Positions 54,014-62,675 of a stretch of 64,000 bases of DNA are shown one piece after another (position 1 is the first letter of the stretch; the number at the start of each line of letters is the position of its first letter). Below the pieces are notes generated by a model. That model had not been told where the DNA came from and searched no databases. It worked only from the letters and a program-made list of their open reading frames with translations. Both the position numbers and the translations under genes were made by a program. The stretch is from contig JAGCDE010000030.1 in the NCBI GenBank assembly GCA_017651315.1, positions 62,001 through 126,000 of the forward strand, in the 5' to 3' direction. Origin of the DNA: Bacteroidaceae bacterium. Lineage in GTDB: Bacteria > Bacteroidota > Bacteroidia > Bacteroidales > Bacteroidaceae.

Positions 54014-55459
54014 TTAAGACTTGAAATCCTGATCGCTGTCAAAGAACTTTTCGCCGGTATTCAATATGTTGTCGAATATCCTCTTGAAATAATTCTTCCG
54101 CTTTTTGCCGCCCGGTTCCTTTACTTCGGTTCCATCGTTGCCGGACGGAACTGTCTTGCCGCTTTCCGGCGTGTCTGCCCTGAGCAACTGTTCCCTGTCT
54201 CTGTCCGCCTGGGCACTCTCTCCATAGGAATTGAATAACGGATTCATTTCCATCTTGTCAAAATCAGCTGTAGAGACACCTTCTATCTCATCCATTTTAG
54301 GTACCTCACAGCAATTCTCCGTTCCTTTGGACATGACGGAAAGCAACGATACCTGCGAACCGTCACCCTTCTTCCACAGAGGTTCGTTCCATATAACCCC
54401 GCAAGATGGCTCAACCACAAAACGCGGACTCCTGAGATCCGGCATGACGGAATAGAACACCTGGTCAAGCTGGCGCAGTTTGGAGCCACCGCCTGTGACT
54501 ATCAGTCCCGAATAGAGCAGGTCATAATAGCCGGAGGCCTTTATCACGGCAGCCACGTTCTTGACAATCTCCTCATTACGCGCCTCTATGATATCCCCTA
54601 TCTCCTTGAGAGTGATATTATGTCCGCCTGCAATAACAGTCTCCTCCATATCCTGGCCTCCGATCAGAGTGCAGAGTCCGTATGTACACTTCAGTTTCTC
54701 CGCCTGTTCCTCGTCAATCTTGAGAACCGCTGCCAGATCCCTTGTAATCAGATTACTGCCAAGGGGTATTACTCTAAGATAACGAAGAAGGCCGTTTTTA
54801 TAGACCGAGACAGTGGTGGTGTCGGCACCATAGTCAACAAAAGCGCATCCCTGATGCTTCTCCTCTTCGGTCAGGATGGCGTCGGCCTCCACTACCGGAG
54901 TCACGAAACCATCAAGTATGGTTATGCCCGCCATCGAGAAGCACTGGGCCATATAGTCCGAAATCTGCTTTTTGAGAAGTATGCTCAGATAATTGCCCGA
55001 CAGGGAAGTGCAGGCCACACCCATCGGGTCGGTCTCTGTACCCCGTTTATGGTCAACGACATACTCCAGGGATTCCTGCATCAGAATCTGGAATCCGGTA
55101 TGTTCCTTGCTCTCGCACTCCCCGAACATACTGTCAATTATCTCCTGGTTGATTACCGTTTCAACAGTGAACGACCTCTCAACAGTGTTGATTTCAGAGC
55201 GCAGACTCTTGCTGTTGTACCCGATATAGACTTTGGTAATCTTGGCAGACAGCATAGCATCCAGACGGCTTATCACCTCCGCTATCGCGTTGGCAGTCTT
55301 GTCAAGGTTATAGACTGCACCATGCCTTATGCACGATGACGAAGGCCTGAAGGCGTAAGCCATTACCTTGAGCGTGCCGTCATAGAGGATCTGTCCGGCT
55401 ACGCCCGAAATCTTGGACGAGCCAAGTTCAATTGCGACAATCAGTTTTTCGGTTTCCAT
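54014..55459 (-). CDS. ftsA: cell division protein FtsA
   Basis: FtsA is an actin-like ATPase that ties FtsZ to the membrane. The 481-residue protein has the N-terminal AIELGSSKISGVAG (phosphate 1), a SHS2/1C insertion, CAFVDYGADTTTVSVY (phosphate 2) and LIVTGGGSKLRQLD (adenosine). After about residue 395 there is a linker of polar residues and then a C-terminal amphipathic helix (KNYFKRIFDNILNTGEKFFD), the membrane-targeting sequence. It starts six bases after ftsQ. Confidence 0.95.
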   Translation of the reverse strand: METEKLIVAIELGSSKISGVAGQILYDGTLKVMAYAFRPSSSCIRHGAVYNLDKTANAIAEVISRLDAMLSAKITKVYIGYNSKSLRSEINTVERSFTVETVINQEIIDSMFGECESKEHTGFQILMQESLEYVVDHKRGTETDPMGVACTSLSGNYLSILLKKQISDYMAQCFSMAGITILDGFVTPVVEADAILTEEEKHQGCAFVDYGADTTTVSVYKNGLLRYLRVIPLGSNLITRDLAAVLKIDEEQAEKLKCTYGLCTLIGGQDMEETVIAGGHNITLKEIGDIIEARNEEIVKNVAAVIKASGYYDLLYSGLIVTGGGSKLRQLDQVFYSVMPDLRSPRFVVEPSCGVIWNEPLWKKGDGSQVSLLSVMSKGTENCCEVPKMDEIEGVSTADFDKMEMNPLFNSYGESAQADRDREQLLRADTPESGKTVPSGNDGTEVKEPGGKKRKNYFKRIFDNILNTGEKFFDSDQDFKS

Positions 55460-55465
55460 ATATTG

Positions 55466-56200
55466 TTATCGTTTCTTGCATACTACCTGATTCTCATAAG
55501 CCACACTGACAGAGCTATATTTGTTCCACCCTATCCTGGACAGTCCTGTCTCATAGAAAGAGTATAGCCTTTCGAGTTTGGTATCCGCATTCTCAGCCGA
55601 ACCGAGTATCAGAAGATGTCCGCCTACACGCGGGACCAGTTCTATCTGACGGTCCTTGTTCACATTAATCTGGACTACCTGCGCCCTCCAGAAATCGGAA
55701 CGGTCAATAGCCAGAACCACCCTTCTCAGGTCATCGGCGGCAAACTTGCGGTCTATATACCCTGTAGCCACCGGCAGATGAAGTGACAGCATCCTGTTAG
55801 TCAGGATATCACCTTTGCTATCCACATAGTAGTCCTCCCCACTGTTGCTGCGCACCCTGAGCAGAGGAGTCTTGCCATATACAATTATCTTCACCTTGCC
55901 GCCCGAAGTCTTGTAACATTGGGCAGACTCTATCAGCGGATAGTGTGAAAGCATCTCCTCCATGGCCTTTGTATCGACCGATGCCAACGCCACCCCTTCC
56001 GGATCCATGCCTTCAGAGTCGAGCAAGCCAAGGATCATTTCACTGTCAACCAGCGAAATGTCCGAGCTGTCCTTCAAAACGATCTCAACCCCTTTGCACA
56101 GACGGGTATCCTCATGGCTTCCTGACATGAACATCATGGAGAAAACCAGATAACCTGTCAGTATCAGAACGGCTGTTATGGAGAGAATCTTCTTCATCAC
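55466..56200 (-). CDS. ftsQ: cell division protein FtsQ
   Basis: FtsQ is a single-pass inner-membrane divisome protein with a periplasmic POTRA domain. The 244-residue protein has one N-terminal membrane segment (ILSITAVLILTGYLVFSMMF), then a POTRA-like region (about 65-115, with PLIESAQCYKTSGGKVKIIVYGKTPLLRV) and a beta domain (about 120-220). Its start overlaps the murG-murC fusion stop by four bases, so it is coupled to cell-wall synthesis. Confidence 0.88.
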   Translation of the reverse strand: MMKKILSITAVLILTGYLVFSMMFMSGSHEDTRLCKGVEIVLKDSSDISLVDSEMILGLLDSEGMDPEGVALASVDTKAMEEMLSHYPLIESAQCYKTSGGKVKIIVYGKTPLLRVRSNSGEDYYVDSKGDILTNRMLSLHLPVATGYIDRKFAADDLRRVVLAIDRSDFWRAQVVQINVNKDRQIELVPRVGGHLLILGSAENADTKLERLYSFYETGLSRIGWNKYSSVSVAYENQVVCKKR

Positions 56201-58719
56201 TTTGTCTCGAGTATTGCGGTTATCCTGTCAGCATAATCCTCCAGGTCGCCCGCTCCGACAGTCACAAGCACCTGGATATCGTCCTTCATGGAACGGACAA
56301 GTTCCTCCACACGGTCCTTGGCGACAATCCCCTTGCAGACTCCAGGTTTCATATTGTCGGCTATCAGGCTGCTTGATACGCCAGGCAAAGGTTCCTCGCG
56401 TGCGGGATATATTTCAGTGAGCCACACCTCATCGAAAAGCGACAGGCTCTCTGCAAACTCGTTGTAGAAATCCCTTGTCCTGGAGTAGAGATGCGGCTGG
56501 AATATTGCGGTAATCCGGCGGCCATCATACAGTTTCCGGAGTGAAAGCGCACACTGTCTGAGCTCTGCCGGATGATGCGCATAGTCTGTCAGGAAGACCT
56601 TTTCGCCCTTGAGCCTGAAGTCGAATCTGCGGTCACACCCCCTGAAACTCTTCATTGCCTCACGAATCACCTTGTCTTCGGCACCGCTCAGCTGGGCCAA
56701 TGCAATCGCGGCCACAGCATTCTCCACATTCACGGGAACAGGCACTCCAAGCTCTATGTCCGATATACACCCTAACGGTGAAATAAGGTCGAATCTGAGC
56801 TCCCCATCCTTTATCTTAATACCGGAAGCATGGAAGTCGCCCTTCTCAACTCCGTATGTATAGAGCGACACCCCATCCTGCAGGTCGGGCTTGAATGTCT
56901 CCTCAAGCGAGCTGTTCAACACCAATGCGCCACCCGGTTTTATCAGTGAGGTATATTTCCTGAAACTCTCCACATAATTCCCATAAGTACCGTAAATGTC
57001 CAGATGGTCTGCGTCAATGGCCGTAATCACACTCCTCAATGGCCTCAAATGGTGGAAAGAACGGTCATATTCATCGGCTTCTATGACCACATACCTGCTG
57101 GCGGGACTCGTCAGGAGGTTACTGTTGTAGTTCTTGAGGATACCGCCAAGAAAAGCATTGCAGCCATCTGGCATCCCATGCATAATATGTGCGGTCATGG
57201 CCGATGTCGTGGTCTTTCCGTGGGTTCCCGCCACACACAGTCCGTCTAAGCTGCGTGTCAGCGTCCCGAGGACCTGTGCACGTTTCTGCACGTCAAAACC
57301 GTTGCTCCGGAACCACCTGAGTTCCCTGTTGTCCGATGGTTTTATGGCCGGGGTATAGACAACGAGTGTCTTTTCCCTCTCCTTGAATCCTTCAGGAATC
57401 AGATTCAGGTTATCCTCAAAATGAATCAAGGCCCCTTCGGTCATCAGTTCCGATGTCAGCTCCGTGGGAGTACGGTCATAGCCTGCTACCGCACATCCGC
57501 GCGAAAGGAAATAACGCTCAAGCGCACTCATCCCTATCCCTCCGGCACCTATGAAATAGACAGACTTTATATCCTGCAGGTCCACCTTTCCGGTTTTGAA
57601 ACCTGCCAGGTCAAGCACTTCACGGGCGATAGTCACTGCCGAATCGTCAATTCCAAGTTTGAGAATATTCTCCCTGAGCGACTTAAGCCTGTCCTTGTCC
57701 TTCACCAGATCCACGGCGGCAGGAATCAGTTCCTTTCCGGCATCTGCATCGGCTATATGGACTGCGGCATTCTTGTCGGCAAGTGCCATGGCGTTCCTGG
57801 TCTGATGGTCCTCAGCCACATTAGGTGAGGGCACCAGTATCACCGCCTTGCCCAACAGACAGAGTTCAGAGATGGTTCCTGCACCGGCACGTGAAATCAC
57901 CAGGTCTGCGGCAGCATACGCCACATCCATGTCCTGGACGAAATCCGTCGGAAACAGGTTGCGGACAGGAACCGTACCGGACAGCCGCTTCTTCATCTCG
58001 TCGAAATAGTACTTGCCTGTCTGCCAAACGAACTGGATATCATCTGACATGCGTATCAGTTCCAGATTGCCCATAACGCTCTCGTTCAAAGAGCGCGCTC
58101 CCAGACTTCCGCCGATAATAAGTATTATCCGCTTGGCGGGATCAAGTCCCATACTGCGTGCAGCCTGATCCCTGTCTGTCATGTTTTCCGTCAGGCTGGG
58201 ACGCACGGGATTACCCGTCAGCAGAATCTTGTCCGCAGGAAAGAACCGCTCCATTCCATCGTACGCCACACAAATCCTGCGTGCTTTCTTCGCCAGTATC
58301 TTGTTAGTTACACCGGCGTATGAGTTCTGTTCCTGGAGCAGGGTGGGCACCCCCATCCTTCCGGCCATCCTCAAGGTCGGTCCGCTTGCATATCCGCCCA
58401 CGCCCACAGCAACCATAGGCTTGAACTCCCTTATAATCCTGCGGGCCATCCTCTGGCTGTGCATTATCTTGAAGAGCACCGATATATTCTTCAGAGGATT
58501 CTTCCTGTCAAAACCGCATATAGGCAGTCCTTTTATTTCAAACCCGGCAGCAGGAACACGCTGCATCTCCATCCTGCCTTCCGCACCCACAAACAGGATT
58601 TCAGCTTCCGGACAGAGAGATTTCACAGCGAGGGCTATCGAAACAGCGGGAAAGATATGTCCCCCCGTTCCTCCTCCGCTGATAATTATACGCGGTCTCT
58701 TATCATTCTCCTTATCCAT
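56197..58719 (-). CDS. murG-murC: MurG-MurC fusion: UDP-GlcNAc transferase and UDP-MurNAc--L-Ala ligase in one reading frame
   Basis: One uninterrupted 840-codon frame holds two complete enzymes that are separate genes in most bacteria. Residues 1 to about 374 are MurG: glycine loop GGGTGGH (15-21), GGSLGAR (203-209), RAGAGTISE (277-285) and HQTRNA (305-310); it adds GlcNAc to lipid I. Residues about 379-840 are MurC: SVYFIGAGGIGMS (386-398), ATP loop GTHGKTTT (498-505), and HHPAEL (715-720); it adds L-Ala to UDP-MurNAc. The join is short, with no stop, at residues 375-379 (KTGKV); codon 379 is GTG (57585-57583), where a separate murC might once have begun or might still start. Both halves keep normal length. 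It follows ftsW by 14 bases and overlaps ftsQ by four. Confidence 0.9.
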   Translation of the reverse strand: MDKENDKRPRIIISGGGTGGHIFPAVSIALAVKSLCPEAEILFVGAEGRMEMQRVPAAGFEIKGLPICGFDRKNPLKNISVLFKIMHSQRMARRIIREFKPMVAVGVGGYASGPTLRMAGRMGVPTLLQEQNSYAGVTNKILAKKARRICVAYDGMERFFPADKILLTGNPVRPSLTENMTDRDQAARSMGLDPAKRIILIIGGSLGARSLNESVMGNLELIRMSDDIQFVWQTGKYYFDEMKKRLSGTVPVRNLFPTDFVQDMDVAYAAADLVISRAGAGTISELCLLGKAVILVPSPNVAEDHQTRNAMALADKNAAVHIADADAGKELIPAAVDLVKDKDRLKSLRENILKLGIDDSAVTIAREVLDLAGFKTGKVDLQDIKSVYFIGAGGIGMSALERYFLSRGCAVAGYDRTPTELTSELMTEGALIHFEDNLNLIPEGFKEREKTLVVYTPAIKPSDNRELRWFRSNGFDVQKRAQVLGTLTRSLDGLCVAGTHGKTTTSAMTAHIMHGMPDGCNAFLGGILKNYNSNLLTSPASRYVVIEADEYDRSFHHLRPLRSVITAIDADHLDIYGTYGNYVESFRKYTSLIKPGGALVLNSSLEETFKPDLQDGVSLYTYGVEKGDFHASGIKIKDGELRFDLISPLGCISDIELGVPVPVNVENAVAAIALAQLSGAEDKVIREAMKSFRGCDRRFDFRLKGEKVFLTDYAHHPAELRQCALSLRKLYDGRRITAIFQPHLYSRTRDFYNEFAESLSLFDEVWLTEIYPAREEPLPGVSSSLIADNMKPGVCKGIVAKDRVEELVRSMKDDIQVLVTVGAGDLEDYADRITAILETK

Positions 58720-58733
58720 TGTCTAATATAGGA

Positions 58734-60023
58734 TTAAATATCATCAACCATTTCATTCCCCGTATCTCCATCCACCTCTTCCATCCTGACAGGTTCATCG
58801 GCAGGCAGATGGTTCTCCTCCGCGGCCTCCCTGTCAAGCGTATTGCTTATGCCAATAAGCATCCCTATCGAGAAGCTTGCCATAAGTACCGATGTGCCGC
58901 CCTTACTGATAAGAGGCAACGGCTGTCCCGTTACCGGAAAAAGCCCTACAGCCACGGACATGTTTATGAAAGCCTGCAACCCCAGCATCATCCCGAGCCC
59001 CATGGCGAGGAATGCCGGATACTTGTCGGTACACCTCATGGCAATCTTCCCTATCCTGAACAGCAGGACTATATAGACAATAAGGACAAATATGGCACCC
59101 ACCATACCCAGTTCCTCTATAATGATGGCATATATGAAGTCACAGCTGGCCTCCTGAAGATAATCGCGCTCATAGGAATTTCCAGGCCCCTTGCCAAGAA
59201 AATGGCTGGATGCTATCGCTATATTGGCATGGGTCTCCTGAGGCTTCTCAGGAGCTGTGTTCCTCGCATACTCGTAGGCCGTCTCCTTGGATTCAGAGCC
59301 TGAGTTAGTAAAATCCAGTATCCTCGCCTGCCAAGTCAGAGCTCTCTCGGGAATGAAACGTGAATCACCCAGAGTCTTGGGCGGCACAAGTACCAGGAGC
59401 AGCACCGCAGTCAGGCCTATAGCAAACAGCACCCCGGTGAGCCCCAGCATCCTGCGCCAAGAGATTCCACCCAGAATCATCATTATATAGACCACAGCGC
59501 CAAGCAATATGGCTGTGGAAAGGTTCTCCGTGAATATAAGCATACAGAAAGCTCCTGTCACCACAAGAATCTTCATGAAGACATTGGACTGGCTCTGCTC
59601 ATCGTCTGGCTTGAGTTTGGCCAGCAAGGCTGCGACAGTCATCACGGCTGCCACCTTGCCGAGCTCCGAAGGCTGAAGCTTGAAGAAACCCAGGTCAATC
59701 CACCGTTCGGCTCCCGCCGACTGTTTGCTCAGGAATGAGAGGTAAGCCAGAAGAGCCAGAGAAACAGGCACCAGCAGAACCGGGAACAACTTATACCATC
59801 TGTAATGGAGAAGATGAAGCACATACATCACCACTATACCCATACCGAGATGTATCACATGCGACAGTATGGGAGTAAGAAAACTGCTCTTACCGAACGT
59901 GAGGCGGCTGCTTGCGCTGAACACCTCCACAAGGGATATACTGCAGAGAAGAAGCACTGATATCCATATATATATGTCACCCCTGAATAGAGGCCCCTTA
60001 ATCTTGTCTTTTGCTGGTTCCAT
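58734..60023 (-). CDS. ftsW: lipid II polymerase FtsW (SEDS family)
   Basis: FtsW polymerises lipid II at the septum with a partner penicillin-binding protein. The 429-residue protein has ten or so membrane segments and the SEDS motifs: GAERWIDLGFFKLQPSELGK, the extracellular loop with the conserved Asp region, and the C-terminal GQPLPLISKGGTSVLM. The hydrophilic C-terminal tail (about 400-429) is acidic. It lies between murD (15-base gap) and murG-murC (14-base gap) in the normal dcw order. Confidence 0.95.
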   Translation of the reverse strand: MEPAKDKIKGPLFRGDIYIWISVLLLCSISLVEVFSASSRLTFGKSSFLTPILSHVIHLGMGIVVMYVLHLLHYRWYKLFPVLLVPVSLALLAYLSFLSKQSAGAERWIDLGFFKLQPSELGKVAAVMTVAALLAKLKPDDEQSQSNVFMKILVVTGAFCMLIFTENLSTAILLGAVVYIMMILGGISWRRMLGLTGVLFAIGLTAVLLLVLVPPKTLGDSRFIPERALTWQARILDFTNSGSESKETAYEYARNTAPEKPQETHANIAIASSHFLGKGPGNSYERDYLQEASCDFIYAIIIEELGMVGAIFVLIVYIVLLFRIGKIAMRCTDKYPAFLAMGLGMMLGLQAFINMSVAVGLFPVTGQPLPLISKGGTSVLMASFSIGMLIGISNTLDREAAEENHLPADEPVRMEEVDGDTGNEMVDDI

Positions 60024-60038
60024 AATCCGTTCCTTTCG

Positions 60039-61385
60039 TTAAAGCGCTTTGACACATGCCTTGAACTGGTCACCACGGTCCTCATAGCTCCTGAAGAGAT
60101 CGAAACTCGCGCAGCACGGACTCAGCAGTACGATCTCGCCCTTCTTTGCCATTCGATAGGCAGCATCCACGGCATCCTTCATTGACTGCACATCGGCTAC
60201 CGGAAGGCCGAAACCGTCAAAGAAGCCATGCAGTTTCTCATTATGCAGGCCAAGATAGACCAGTCCGCAACACTTCTCCTTCACCAGATCCGCTATCTCG
60301 CTGTAGTCATTTCCCTTATCCTTGCCACCCAGGATCAGTACGCACTTGACAGGCATACTCTGGAGAGCGTACCAGCAACTGTTCACATTGGTAGCCTTGG
60401 AGTCGTTGATGAAATCAATTCCGTTCACCCTGGCCACACGTTCCAGCCTGTGTTCCACACCCTGGAAACTCTGCAAGGCCTTGCGTATTGTCTCGGACTT
60501 GATGCCGGCTATGTTAGCCGATATACCGGCGGCCATGGAGTTGTACAGATTATGCTTTCCTCTCAGAGCCAGGGACTCCTGCTCCATGTTGAACGCATAC
60601 GGCTTGTTGAAATAGAGCGTGCCATCCTCCACGTATGCGGCCAGATCCTCTCTCTTAGCCTCGGCAAATGGATATAGAGTCGCCTTGAGACCGTATCTCT
60701 TCAGTTCCCGGGTTATTATCGGGTCATCGCTCCAATATACGAAAGCGTCATCACTCGTCTGGTTTCTGATAACCCTCATCTTGGCATCCACATAATTCTG
60801 CATCTCATGGTCATAACGGTCCAGATGGTCTGGTGTTATGTTCATCAGGATGGCTATGTCGGCTTTGAAATCATACATGTTGTCTAACTGGAAACTGCTC
60901 AGTTCGATCACATAATAATCATAATTCTTCTCTGCAACCTGCCATGCCAGACTGCTGCCGATGTTTCCGGCCAGTCCCACATTCATTCCGGCCATCCTGA
61001 AAATATGGTAAATAAGCGACGTGGTGGTGGTCTTGCCGTTCGATCCTGTTATACATATCATCTTTGCATTGGTATAACGTCCGGCGAACTCTATCTCGGA
61101 GATTATAGGCGTACCCTGTGCCATCAGTTTCTGTATTATCGGAGCCTCCTTAGGTATTCCGGGACTCTTGATAACCTCATCCGCCTCGAGGATACGCTCT
61201 TCAGTATGATGCCCCTGTTCCCACTCTATCCTACGGGCATCCAGCGCATTACGGTAGTAATCCTTTATCGCCGAAAGGTCCGAGACAAAGACATCGAAAC
61301 CTTTTGCCTTGGCCAATATGGCGGCACCCGTACCACTCTCTCCGGCCCCTAAAACGACAATTTTCTTCTGTGACATAGCATTCAT
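60039..61385 (-). CDS. murD: UDP-N-acetylmuramoyl-L-alanine--D-glutamate ligase
   Basis: MurD adds D-Glu to UDP-MurNAc-L-Ala. The 448-residue protein has the N-terminal loop VVLGAGESGTGAA, ATP loop CITGSNGKTTTTSL, and the C-terminal GVEHRLERV and FINDSKATN. The start overlaps the mraY stop by four bases (ATGA); a Met three codons later (MSQKKI) is an alternative. All Mur-ligase motifs are present. Confidence 0.96.
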   Translation of the reverse strand: MNAMSQKKIVVLGAGESGTGAAILAKAKGFDVFVSDLSAIKDYYRNALDARRIEWEQGHHTEERILEADEVIKSPGIPKEAPIIQKLMAQGTPIISEIEFAGRYTNAKMICITGSNGKTTTTSLIYHIFRMAGMNVGLAGNIGSSLAWQVAEKNYDYYVIELSSFQLDNMYDFKADIAILMNITPDHLDRYDHEMQNYVDAKMRVIRNQTSDDAFVYWSDDPIITRELKRYGLKATLYPFAEAKREDLAAYVEDGTLYFNKPYAFNMEQESLALRGKHNLYNSMAAGISANIAGIKSETIRKALQSFQGVEHRLERVARVNGIDFINDSKATNVNSCWYALQSMPVKCVLILGGKDKGNDYSEIADLVKEKCCGLVYLGLHNEKLHGFFDGFGLPVADVQSMKDAVDAAYRMAKKGEIVLLSPCCASFDLFRSYEDRGDQFKACVKAL

Positions 61386-62668
61386 CTGATTTTCAAGGTC
61401 AATATTGTTAATGCTGCAAGACCTATGCTTATGATCCAGGTCCTGAGTGTTATTTTAGTCTCGAACTGAAGTTTGGAATCATTGCCAGCAAACCTGACGG
61501 TACTGCCCGGGTCACACTTCTGCACCTGTTCCATGCTGGTGCGGAAATGGTCATGGATGGGAGTACGTTTCCATAGCCGGCGGTGCACTCCTTTCTTCTT
61601 ACCGCTCTTGTAATACATTCTCTGGCAGATTACAGACAGGCTCTCCACGAGGAACACACCACATAATATGGGCAGCAGGAGCTCCTTGTGGATACACAGG
61701 GCGGCGACAGCTATTATGCCTCCTATGGTAAGGCTTCCCGTATCACCCATGAAAATCTGGGCCGGGTATGAGTTGTACCACAGGAATCCCACCAGAGCAC
61801 CCACAAAGGCGCTAAGATAGACCACCACCTCCTGGCTGCCCGGAATATACATCAGGTCAAAATGGCTTGCGGCAATCACGTTGCTGGATACATAAGCCAA
61901 CACCCCCAATGTTATACCAACGATTGCAGAATTACCCGCCGCCATACCGTCCATACCGTCATTCAGGTTTGAGCCATTGGATACCGCAGTCACAATGAAC
62001 AGCGTGAGGAGCACGAAAAAGATCCATCCCGCCTTGTATTTGTTGTTCTCCCCTAACCAACCGAAAGCATCGGCATAGTTCAGGTTATGGTTCTTCAGGA
62101 AAGGGATGGTGGTACGGGTCGATTTCACATCAGGAGTCTTGATCACCATCTCAGTATTGTTCTCTATCCGGATATCCACTTTCTCGTTGATCACCACCTG
62201 GGGGCTGTAACGCAAAGTGAGGCCGACTATCAGGCCGAGAGCGAGCTGTCCCGCCACCTTGATCCATCCGTTCAAGCCATCCTTGTTACCTCGGAAGGTC
62301 TTGATATAGTCATCGGCAAAACCTATTGTACCAAGTAAAAGAGTGGTGACAAGCATGAGCAGCATATAGACATTACGGAGATCGCCTATCAGAATACATG
62401 GTACCAGTATGGCCACTATTATGATGACTCCACCCATTGTAGGCACCCCTTTCTTCCCCACTCCGAACGGATCCAGCTTGGGATCCCGCTGGGTTTCGGA
62501 GATGTTACGCCTCTTCAGCATGTCTATGAAATGGCTGCCGAACCAGCTTGCCATGAATATCGACACTACAAGCGCGAATATCGACCTGAAGGTAATGTAC
62601 TGGAACATTCCTCCGCCGGGAATGTCTATCCCCCTGCTCCTGATATAATCTATCAGACCGTAAAGCAT
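61382..62668 (-). CDS. mraY: phospho-N-acetylmuramoyl-pentapeptide-transferase
   Basis: MraY moves phospho-MurNAc-pentapeptide onto undecaprenyl phosphate, giving lipid I. The 428-residue membrane protein has ten hydrophobic segments and the family motifs KKGVPTMGG, FADDYIK, NGSNLNDGMDG (catalytic DD/N region) and MGDTGSL, and a His-rich loop HRRLWKRTPIHDHF. The length is somewhat above that of E. coli MraY (360), as is usual in Bacteroidota, with an insertion near 170-215. It lies seven bases after murE. Confidence 0.96.
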   Translation of the reverse strand: MLYGLIDYIRSRGIDIPGGGMFQYITFRSIFALVVSIFMASWFGSHFIDMLKRRNISETQRDPKLDPFGVGKKGVPTMGGVIIIVAILVPCILIGDLRNVYMLLMLVTTLLLGTIGFADDYIKTFRGNKDGLNGWIKVAGQLALGLIVGLTLRYSPQVVINEKVDIRIENNTEMVIKTPDVKSTRTTIPFLKNHNLNYADAFGWLGENNKYKAGWIFFVLLTLFIVTAVSNGSNLNDGMDGMAAGNSAIVGITLGVLAYVSSNVIAASHFDLMYIPGSQEVVVYLSAFVGALVGFLWYNSYPAQIFMGDTGSLTIGGIIAVAALCIHKELLLPILCGVFLVESLSVICQRMYYKSGKKKGVHRRLWKRTPIHDHFRTSMEQVQKCDPGSTVRFAGNDSKLQFETKITLRTWIISIGLAALTILTLKIR

Positions 62669-62675
62669 ATCTGTT

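Noticed and set aside
53105-54238. 377-codon open frame on the plus strand
   Set aside because: Antisense to ftsZ and ftsA; the protein has no recognisable pattern, and it runs across the boundary of two real genes.
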